Assembly (NCBI GenBank): GCA_024275555.1
Contig: JAJRYW010000128.1
Span: forward strand, 1-11,892
Source: Calditrichota bacterium
GTDB taxonomy: Bacteria > Calditrichota > Calditrichia > RBG-13-44-9 > J075
Length of the DNA: 11,892 bases
Direction: 5' to 3'
Below are positions 4,701 through 11,010 of this stretch, one piece after another. The notes under the pieces are model-generated. The model saw only the letters and a program-made list of their open reading frames with translations. It was not told the origin of the DNA and ran no database searches. Numbering within the stretch: position 1 is the stretch's first letter; each line of letters starts with the position of its first letter. A program made the position numbers and the translations under genes.

Positions 4701-6947
4701 GCCGATTTCCACGGCCATGGCCCGGTAGCCTGCTTTCTGCATGGCCTGCACCACCTCCTGAGAGCGATCCGGGCACAGGGCGATCATGGCGCCGCCGCCC
4801 CCGCCGCCGGTAAGTTTTGCCCCGATGGCCCCGGCGTTGCGGGCAATTTGAATCAACTCCTCCAACTCCCAACTGGACACCTGCAGGGCGTTCAGCAAGC
4901 CCTGGTTGATATTCATCAAGTCGCCCAGCTTCTCCAAATCGTAATGTTTGATGGCCTTGAGCGCCTGCAGGGTCAGGCCGTTCATCTCCGTGAAAATCCG
5001 GTCATACATGGGCTTGTTCTTCTCCCAGGCGCTGCGCACCTTGGAGACCATCTTTACGGTCAGGCTTTCCACCCCGCTGATGCCGATCACCAGCGGAATG
5101 GGTTTCGGCACTTCCACCGGTTTGATCAGCGGCGGATTCCCCTTGCGGTAGAGGATGAACTGCCCATAGGTGGCCATAGTGTTGTCAATCCCGGAAGGGG
5201 TGCCGTGTACAATCTGTTCCGAGCGGTAGGCCAGGTCGTTGATGGTCTCGTCGCTTAAATCCAGTTGGTAGTGTTCCGACAGCGCCCGGATAATGGCCAC
5301 CGCCAGCGCCGCCGATCCGCCCAGGCCCATTGCCCGGGGGATGTGCGGAAAGATTTCGATGCGCATATCCCGGTCTTCCAGGTTCAGCTCCTTCAGAATT
5401 AAATCCAGGGAGCGGTAGATGGAATACTTGTAATTGCCCTGCTTCTGAAGCCGCTCCTCCACGCCCCAGCGGGGAATAACCAGGTGCACGCCTTCTTCCT
5501 CATCGACCACCCGGGCCTGGATAGCAATGGGAATGGGCGCGGCAATAACATGGCTGCCATACACCGCGGCGTGTTCTCCGAAGAGGATCACCTTTCCGCA
5601 GCCGGTCGGCAGCGCTTCCTTGGCAACCTGGGCTTCTTTTTCGCCGGGGATGCTCACTTTTGCCTCTTTCAGTTGCTGAACAATTTCTTCTGCTTTCCAG
5701 ACCTTAATTTCCCCACTTTGGATAAGCTGATCAACTACTTCGTCAAAAATATGGGGATCAGCGCCGGCGGCCTGGGCTACGGTGCGGGCGTGCAGGGTCA
5801 TGTGCCCCTGCTGGATGCCTTCCGTGGAGAGGGCGCGGATAGCGGAAAAATTTTGCGCCAGCCCCACCGCCCCCATCACCTCGGCCAATTCCACCGCGCT
5901 GGAAACATTCACAATACGGTGCAGAATCCCCACAATACTGTTGGATTGCAGCGGCCCGCCCACAATGCCCACCTTGATGGGAATTTTAATCTTGCCCACC
6001 AAATCGCCGTTCTCGTTCTTCTCCCAGCGGGTGAGCGCGGTATAGTGACTGCCCCGGGCGGCGTAAGCGTGGGCCGCCGCTTCAATGGCCCGCCAGTCGT
6101 TGCCGGTGGCGATGGCGACCGCATCGATGCCGTTCATAATCCCCTTGTTATGGGTGGTGGCCCGATAGGGATCAGCCAGGGCAAATTCGTTGGCTAAAAT
6201 AATTCCGTCGCGCACCTCTTCCCCGGAGTAACCCTTGCCGGCCAGGAGCGAGATGGGGATGGTGCAGGTCGTTTTTACCAGGGCGCGATCGGTTAAATTG
6301 GATAAAATCCGCAGGAAGACCCGCCCATGCGTGATTTTCTCGACCAGCGAGGCCACCCCTTCGCACATGCTGTTGACCAGGTTGGCCCCCATTGCGTCGC
6401 GGGTGTCCACTAAGAGATGCACAATCAACATATCCCCGCGGTGGGACGAGGAGGGGTGAATGACCACCTCGACGTCTTTGGCGCCGCCGCCCCGGGCCAC
6501 CATGTTGGGGTGCAGGCTGTTGGCCAGGTTGATGATCTCCTCTTTGTTTTGCAGCAGGGCTTTCTTGGCGTGGGAGGGATGTTCCACATCAACCACCTGG
6601 ATCTGGCCGATCAGAATCGGGTCGGCGCCTTTGCTGATAAACCCGCCGGCCTGGCGAATTAGTTTGGCGGCGGAACTGACCGCGGCAATGATCGAGGGCT
6701 CCTCCACGGCCATAGGCACGATGTAATCTTTCCCGTTGATCAAAAAATTTAACCCCAGCCCCACCGGCAGGGAAAAGACCCCGATGACGTTTTCCACCAT
6801 CTTGTCGGCCTCTTCCGGGGAGAGCAGGCTGCGGCCGTTGCCCAGGGTGCGGAAATCTTCCGGGGAAAGTATGCCGCGCTCCTGCAGAATTTCCAATCGC
6901 TCCGGAACGGAGAATTTATAAAAATTGGGAATACGGGAACGATCCAT
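4698..6947 (-). CDS. mvaA-mvaK1: Fused class II HMG-CoA reductase and mevalonate kinase
   Basis: One uninterrupted 749-residue frame carries two consecutive enzymes of the mevalonate pathway. Residues 1 to about 430 are a class II (bacterial) HMG-CoA reductase: ENVIG at 52-56, MAVEEPS at 79-85 with catalytic Glu83, DAMGANLVNSM at 184-194, THNKGIMNG at 265-273 with Lys268, GNDWRAIEAAAH at 282-293 with Asp284, and GHMTLHA at 381-387 with His386. After a short polar linker (about 430-448), a GHMP kinase begins: GKVILFGEHAAVYG at 451-464, the ATP loop PRAMGLGGSAAL at 537-548, GTPSGIDNTMATYG at 582-595 with catalytic Asp588, and KLTGGGGGGA at 711-720. Each half is close to normal family length and all catalytic residues I can check are present. 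The ATG at 6947 lies one base after the upstream stop, with GAGG inside the preceding codons. The product of the first domain, mevalonate, is the substrate of the second. Confidence 0.95.
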   Translation of the reverse strand: MDRSRIPNFYKFSVPERLEILQERGILSPEDFRTLGNGRSLLSPEEADKMVENVIGVFSLPVGLGLNFLINGKDYIVPMAVEEPSIIAAVSSAAKLIRQAGGFISKGADPILIGQIQVVDVEHPSHAKKALLQNKEEIINLANSLHPNMVARGGGAKDVEVVIHPSSSHRGDMLIVHLLVDTRDAMGANLVNSMCEGVASLVEKITHGRVFLRILSNLTDRALVKTTCTIPISLLAGKGYSGEEVRDGIILANEFALADPYRATTHNKGIMNGIDAVAIATGNDWRAIEAAAHAYAARGSHYTALTRWEKNENGDLVGKIKIPIKVGIVGGPLQSNSIVGILHRIVNVSSAVELAEVMGAVGLAQNFSAIRALSTEGIQQGHMTLHARTVAQAAGADPHIFDEVVDQLIQSGEIKVWKAEEIVQQLKEAKVSIPGEKEAQVAKEALPTGCGKVILFGEHAAVYGSHVIAAPIPIAIQARVVDEEEGVHLVIPRWGVEERLQKQGNYKYSIYRSLDLILKELNLEDRDMRIEIFPHIPRAMGLGGSAALAVAIIRALSEHYQLDLSDETINDLAYRSEQIVHGTPSGIDNTMATYGQFILYRKGNPPLIKPVEVPKPIPLVIGISGVESLTVKMVSKVRSAWEKNKPMYDRIFTEMNGLTLQALKAIKHYDLEKLGDLMNINQGLLNALQVSSWELEELIQIARNAGAIGAKLTGGGGGGAMIALCPDRSQEVVQAMQKAGYRAMAVEIG

Positions 6948-6948
6948 T

Positions 6949-8022
6949 TTAAACTACCTCGTTTTCTGTGATTTTTAGTCCTTGCCCGGTAATCTCTACC
7001 GCGAGCGGGTAAAATCCGGCTTTCTGCCAGGCCTTTTGCAATGCCGTCAGCGCCCGGGGGTCATCCGAAAAAGCGATCCCGACATCACCGCCCCCGGCGC
7101 CGGAGGGCTTATAGGCCGCCCCGAATTTGTTTGCCAGGGCGGCTAATTCCCGGTGCGGCCGGGAAACAATCTCCACGCCGGCGGCCTGTCCAAGCATCTC
7201 CATGTGGGCGTGATAAGCCCGCACCGCATCGCAAAAAGCGCCGGTATCCCCGCGATTCAGCGCCTCGATACCGGCGGCGCTCAGACAACTCATTTCCTCC
7301 AGCAGTTGCGCATACTGCGCCGGTTTGTTCGCCCGAAGCCCCTGCACTGCCTCAACCAACGCCGTGGTGGAGGCTGATGTTCCGCTCCAGACCACCGTCA
7401 TATGTAATTGTTGCGGCAGGCGCAGCGGCTGCACCTGCGGTTCAGGCCGGTCGTTGCGCTTTTGGAAACGAAGTATCCCGCCGTAGATGGCGGCCGCCAC
7501 ATCGGCGCCGCTGCCGGCTCCCCCCTGCACCTGTTTGTGCACCCGGAAGGCTTCCGGAAACAGGGCGTCGCTGGAATCTGCCTCAGCGCCCATCAAGCGA
7601 TGAAGCAAGCCCGTGAGGGCGCTTACCAACGCCGCGCTGGAGCCGAATCCGAATTTCCGCCGGAGCGCCGGATCATAAAAATCCGTAGTGTCCAGCGAGA
7701 AGGCGCCCAACGGCAGTTGCGGCGATCCCCCCGGCCGGGTGTGCAGGACGGCTTCCATTGCCCCGCTAAAAAAACGTAAAGCCTCGCGATCCGCTGCACT
7801 TACATCATTAGAAAAAATCACCCGGAAATCGTCGCTGATGGTGAAACGCACTGAATCTTTCGACAACACACTTGCCGAAACCCGGTAGAAGGGCTGACCG
7901 TGCTCCCGAAATTCGCATCCGGCAAAACGGTTCACCGCGGCGACGACAGCCGGAGCGCCTTCTAATACGGCGTATTCACCCAGCAGAATCATTTTTCCCG
8001 GTGCGGTTGCGCGGAGTTTCAT
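6949..8022 (-). CDS. mvaK2: Phosphomevalonate kinase
   Basis: GHMP-superfamily kinase of 357 residues that phosphorylates 5-phosphomevalonate to 5-diphosphomevalonate in the cytosol. Motifs are APGKMILLGEYAVLEG at 7-22, the glycine-rich ATP loop KFGFGSSAAL at 123-132, GSGADVAAAIYGG at 170-182 with the conserved Asp174, and the C-terminal motif KPSGAGGGDVGIA at 305-317. The EYAVLEG version of motif 1 and the GADVA motif favour phosphomevalonate kinase over mevalonate kinase, and the neighbouring fusion already supplies the latter. The start ATG overlaps the TGA of the decarboxylase gene (ATGA, 8022-8019), and its own stop is one base before the next start, so all three genes are translationally linked. 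Length is typical. Confidence 0.92.
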   Translation of the reverse strand: MKLRATAPGKMILLGEYAVLEGAPAVVAAVNRFAGCEFREHGQPFYRVSASVLSKDSVRFTISDDFRVIFSNDVSAADREALRFFSGAMEAVLHTRPGGSPQLPLGAFSLDTTDFYDPALRRKFGFGSSAALVSALTGLLHRLMGAEADSSDALFPEAFRVHKQVQGGAGSGADVAAAIYGGILRFQKRNDRPEPQVQPLRLPQQLHMTVVWSGTSASTTALVEAVQGLRANKPAQYAQLLEEMSCLSAAGIEALNRGDTGAFCDAVRAYHAHMEMLGQAAGVEIVSRPHRELAALANKFGAAYKPSGAGGGDVGIAFSDDPRALTALQKAWQKAGFYPLAVEITGQGLKITENEVV

Positions 8023-9023
8023 GGCTCTTCCGGGGTTGTCGATTGATCGTCAATTAAGCGGGCGCCTTCGCCCAACCCGGTGCTGATTACCCGCTCCACA
8101 CCGGGAAGAGCGCTGATCAGCGCTTCAATCTCCGGGGTATGTTTCGGCAGGGTTAATACTTTCACCTGCGGCCCGGCGTCGATGGTAAAATAGGCCGGGA
8201 TGCCGCTATAGTGCAGTTCCCGCACCGCCTGCATCACCGCGATTGTGGCGGGATTCCAGTAGATCAGCCCCGGCCGGGCCGAGAAGGCCAGGCCGTGCAT
8301 CTTCAGACAACTGTATTCGGCCAATTCCCCGATTTTGGCAAAATCCCGCTGCGCCAGCGCCCGGCGCATCTCCGCTAAATCGGCCGGGCCGGTTTCGATC
8401 CAGGCCCGGTAATAGGGAGAGGTTCGGGCGGTGCGCTCCATGCCTTCGGTGGAGCCGATTTTTTTCTGTTGCCGGGTGGTAATGGCAATCAGCATAGAGA
8501 TATCCAAATGTTCTGGCGGGAAGAGCGGTATGGCCACAGCGTCGCGGCCGTCGGGATGAGCGCCGAGTTTCATCTCTACAAATCCGCCGTAGAGGGAGCG
8601 GGGGGCAGAGCCGGAACCCAGCCGGGCCAGCTCCGAGAGCTTTTCCGGCGGCAATTCTAATCCGGCCGCAGCGGTTGCCGCCAGGGTCAATGCGGCAAAT
8701 CCCGAGGCAGAGGAGGCCAGCCCCGCGCCGGTGGGAAAATTATTCCGGGAGACCACCCGGGCCGGGTGGGAGAAATTCGCCCATGCACGTATCCGGTCTA
8801 AAAACCGGCTTACCCGGGCCCGCTGGGATTCCGGCGCTGCTTCCCCGTCTAAGCGGAGCTGATCGGCCTTGAACTCCGGAGAAAACTCTACCGAGGTGCG
8901 GGTCAGCAAATCCCGCAGGGTGATCGAGATCGAACCAACCGCGGGCAGGTTGCGCGGAATATCCCGCTTCCCCCAGTACTTAATCAAGGCAATGTTGGCC
9001 GGCGCGACGGCAGTTGCTTTCAT
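8019..9023 (-). CDS. mvaD: Diphosphomevalonate decarboxylase
   Basis: First gene of the mevalonate operon: a 334-residue GHMP enzyme that uses ATP to convert 5-diphosphomevalonate to isopentenyl diphosphate, CO2 and phosphate. Diagnostic motifs are PANIALIKYWGKRD at 8-21, PTGAGLASSASGFAAL at 97-112 (ATP/phosphate loop), GSGSAPRSLYGGF at 136-148, STEGMERT at 191-198 and FTIDAGP at 279-285 with catalytic Asp282. The GSGSA motif is followed by Pro141 where many homologues have Cys; the catalytic Arg142 and Ser143 remain. The ATG at 9023 has no strong Shine-Dalgarno. A small hairpin (AACAT/ATGTT, loop TTCT on the plus strand, 9032-9045) lies just upstream and could influence initiation. The promoter is expected between 9024 and about 9083. 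Confidence 0.95.
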   Translation of the reverse strand: MKATAVAPANIALIKYWGKRDIPRNLPAVGSISITLRDLLTRTSVEFSPEFKADQLRLDGEAAPESQRARVSRFLDRIRAWANFSHPARVVSRNNFPTGAGLASSASGFAALTLAATAAAGLELPPEKLSELARLGSGSAPRSLYGGFVEMKLGAHPDGRDAVAIPLFPPEHLDISMLIAITTRQQKKIGSTEGMERTARTSPYYRAWIETGPADLAEMRRALAQRDFAKIGELAEYSCLKMHGLAFSARPGLIYWNPATIAVMQAVRELHYSGIPAYFTIDAGPQVKVLTLPKHTPEIEALISALPGVERVISTGLGEGARLIDDQSTTPEEP

Positions 9024-9079
9024 TTGAATAAAACATTTCTATGTTCTACAAACAGAATTAATGCCTTTCACAAGTGGGC

Positions 9080-9297
9080 CTTAATTTGACGCAGAACTCC
9101 GCTGAGAAGATTTTACTTTCCTGAAGCATTGATGGTTATAATATCTTTCCAAATTTTCTTCTTTTTCTCTTACAAATGGCTGTTTTGCAAAGGTAAGCGA
9201 TCCAACGGTTCACCTTCATAAAACAATTTTCAGCGTTTTTCTGTTTTTCTCAGCGTTTCTCAGCGTCAAGTTTTGAACTTGTGATTCGCATAGTTAA
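9080..9297. repeat. Interspersed element with terminal inverted repeats, copy B
   Basis: Second copy of the element at 4467, same orientation. The left edge CTTAATTTGACGCAGAA is identical for 17 bases. The right part ACAATTTTCAGCGTTTTTCTG leads into CTCAGCGTTTCTCAGCGTCAA and then GAACTTGTGATTCGCATAG, which aligns with copy A. Inverted ends: about 16 of 22 positions match between 9086 and the complement of the 9250-9271 side. The interior is AT-rich and does not align with copy A. It lies between the stop of selD (9329) and the start of mvaD (9023), so it may supply or separate transcription signals of those two genes. Confidence 0.72.
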
Positions 9298-9328
9298 TCA
9301 ATTTTTAGCTCAGACTCTCTTCATTGGT

Positions 9329-10378
9329 TTAAACCAACTCGATTTGGGCCTCGTTTGCCGGGACAAATTCTCCGATGATCGTTGCCGCGTCCACCCCGGC
9401 GCTATGTAGTTTACGCACCAGGGCGTCGGCGCGATCCCGGGGGACGGCCATCAGCAGTCCTCCGGAGGTTTGCGGATCGTGGAGCACATTGACCAGCGTA
9501 TCGTTAATCCCGCTGTGGATATGCTCCCGCGCGGCTAAAAACTTGCGGTTTTCTTTCAGTCCCCCGGCCATGTTGCCGGCTTCGGCCAGTTTAAGCGCCT
9601 CCGGCAAAAGGGGCGTCTCATTGCAAAAAACCCGGGCGGTCAGCCCGCTGCCCCCGGCCATCTCGGCAAGGTGCCCCAGCAATCCAAAGCCGGTTACGTC
9701 GGTGCAGGCGGATACGTTAAATTCCTGCATAATTTCCGAGGCGGTTTTATTCAGTTCTTTCATCACCGCAGTGACCAATTGCAGCAGGTCGCCGGAAAGC
9801 TTTTCGTTCTTCAGGGCCGTGGTTAATATCCCCGTGCCGATGGGTTTGGTGAGCACCAGAACATCCCCGGCCTGACCGGTATTGTTGCGAATGATCCGCG
9901 AGGGATGCACCATTCCGGTGACCGCCATGCCGAATTTCAGTTCGGGGTCTTTGACGGAGTGCCCGCCTAAAATGACCACCCCGGCTTCCTGCGATTTATC
10001 ATACCCGCCTAAAATGATTTGCGCCACGGCGGCTTTATCCACCAGGTCGGCCGGGAACCCCAGGATGTTCAAGGCGGTTTTGGGGACGCCGCCCATGGCG
10101 TAAATGTCGCTTAGCGAATTGGCCGCGGCAATCTGCCCGTAATCGTAAGGATCGTCCACAATCGGGGTGAAGAAATCGGTAGTCTGGATCATAGCAACTT
10201 CTTCATTGAGCAGGAACACCCCGGCGTCGTCGCGGGTTTCCATGCCGACCAGCACACTGGGATTGGTCGATTCCGGCAATAGCGCTAATATCTCTCCAAG
10301 GTCTCCCGGACCTACTTTGGATGCTCAGCCGGCGCAGGAGACTAAGTGAGTCAGTTGGGTGATCCGTTTTTTGGTCAT
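9329..10378 (-). CDS. selD: Selenide, water dikinase, predicted selenoprotein with in-frame UGA
   Basis: Makes selenophosphate, the selenium donor for selenocysteine and selenouridine, from selenide and ATP. The full frame starts at the ATG at 10378, preceded by GAGGTG, and reads through a TGA at 10327-10325: MTKKRITQLTHL, then VSCAGUASK, with U at residue 18 exactly where the catalytic Cys17/Sec lies in known SelD and Lys21 three residues on (E. coli Lys20). Beyond it come QTTDFFTPIVDDPYDYGQ at 65-82, SDIYAMGG at 90-97, GGHSVKD at 138-144 and CTDVTGFGLLGHL further on, all SelD signatures. Total length 349, typical. A start chosen downstream of the UGA (TTG at 10279) would remove the active site. 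The stop codon lies within a perfect 14-base palindrome (9324-9337). No selA, selB or tRNA-Sec gene is in the window. Confidence 0.95.
10296..10327 (-). promoter_or_regulatory. UGA Sec codon and bacterial-type SECIS hairpin of selD
   Basis: Directly 3' of the UGA (10327-10325), inside the coding sequence, a stem AGGTC (10313-10309) pairs with GACCT (10303-10299) around a five-base loop CGGGA, and CCA (10320-10318) can pair with TGG (10298-10296) below an internal bulge. The loop begins 16 bases after the UGA and has G as its second base, as expected for bacterial SECIS elements (upper stem, G among the first two loop bases, roughly 16-37 bases from UGA). SelB with Sec-tRNA would bind here. 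Thermodynamic stability was not computed. Confidence 0.75.
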
Positions 10379-10499
10379 CAACACCTCGAATTTGTGAATG
10401 CTCAAAAGGTTCTCAATTTAAACCCGAAAGAGATTTCTTCCAATAAAAACCTTACGCGATTGGCAGAGGGCATTTTTCTCTCTCCCGCGTTGCCCACTT

Positions 10500-10532
10500 G
10501 TTGTCTTCTCGTTGTCTTCTCGTTGTCCTCTC
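10500..10532. repeat. 11-base tandem repeat, three units
   Basis: GTTGTCTTCTC occurs at 10500-10510 and 10511-10521, and again as GTTGTCCTCTC at 10522-10532. The third unit runs straight into the hairpin beginning CGTTCCAGGC at 10532, so the tandem array abuts the palindromic repeat block. Confidence 0.85.
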
Positions 10533-10756
10533 GTTCCAGGCTCCTGCCTGGAACGCTATTTTTCTAAGAAGCTCTGCTTCTTTTTACTGGTTATCGGCCG
10601 ACTTGCTTTTGTTTTGGCAATGTAAGCGGAGCTTAGCATTTCCCCTCTCGTTCCAGGCTCCTGCCTGGAACGCTATTTTTCTAAGAAGCTCTGCTTTTTC
10701 TTTTCACATGTTATTGCTGATTTGCTTTTGTTTTGGCAATGTAAGCGGAACTTAGC
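10527..10756. repeat. Tandem pair of ~117-base three-hairpin units
   Basis: Two adjacent copies (10527-10637 and 10644-10756) share the order CCTCT, hairpin 1 (arm CGTTCCAGGC, loop TCCT, at 10532-10555 and 10649-10672), CTATTTTTCT, hairpin 2 (arm AAGAAGC, loop TCT, at 10566-10582 and 10683-10699), a variable AT-rich spacer, CTTTTGTTTTGGCAATG, then hairpin 3 (arm TAAGC, loop GGA, at 10623-10635; degraded at 10742-10754). The hairpins are best conserved and the spacers least, so the folded form rather than the sequence alone appears to be kept. Confidence 0.85.
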
Positions 10757-10766
10757 GTGAAAAGTG

Positions 10767-10840
10767 CGTTCCAAGCAGGAGCTTGGAACGAGGGAGTGGG
10801 GCGGAGCTTGGAACGAGTAGAGGTTGGAGCTTGGAAGGAG
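10767..10840. repeat. Inverted-orientation hairpin and two decaying half copies
   Basis: A perfect hairpin with arm CGTTCCAAGC and loop AGGA occupies 10767-10790; its loop is the complement of the TCCT loops at 10542 and 10659, so it sits in the opposite orientation. Its right half GGAGCTTGGAACGAG (10778-10792) is repeated at 10803-10817 exactly and at 10826-10840 with one change. These half copies lack their left arms and cannot fold alone. Confidence 0.8.
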
Positions 10841-10965
10841 GGGAAGCAGTCTTTTTTTCTTTCAATTGAATTTTTGGCCGAACATCGTTTAATTTTGTAG
10901 GTCTTAATCGCTTTCGTGCACTTTGGTGCGAAAGCAGATATCTTGGTCAGAGTAGACAATCCCGT

Positions 10966-10988
10966 CCGGGAGTCGATGAAGACCCCGG
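10966..10988 (+). promoter_or_regulatory. Hairpin in the recN leader
   Basis: CCGGGAGTC at 10966-10974 pairs with GACCCCGG at 10981-10988 around GATGAA, with one unpaired base. It ends about 22 bases before the recN start and just 5' of its GGGA ribosome binding site, so it could sit in the 5' untranslated region and affect translation. The transcription start is not known and the function is unproven. Confidence 0.35.
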
Positions 10989-11010
10989 AAGGGGTAAATG
11001 GGAACGATAG

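Larger units (their letters stand above)
10379..11010. other. Divergent intergenic region between selD and recN
   Basis: This 632-base gap separates two outward-reading genes and must hold both promoters, but I see no strong consensus for either. Positions 10379-10499 have no repeat. From 10500 to 10840 it is nearly all short repeats and hairpins (listed separately). Positions 10841-10909 are AT-rich with a T7 run. A hairpin with arm GCTTTCG (10910-10916 with 10929-10935) follows. No protein gene is supported. Confidence 0.55.

Noticed and set aside
7041..7616. Long plus-strand frame opposite the phosphomevalonate kinase gene
   Set aside because: Antisense to a well-supported gene, with a low-complexity Arg/Pro-rich product typical of shadows in GC-rich coding DNA.
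10500..10840. CRISPR array
   Set aside because: The repeats are unequal in length (11 and about 117 bases), are themselves palindromic with drifting spacers, and do not alternate with unique 30-40 base spacers; no cas gene is present.
10849..10860. T7 run as an intrinsic terminator
   Set aside because: No GC-rich hairpin immediately precedes it, and no plus-strand gene ends upstream of it.
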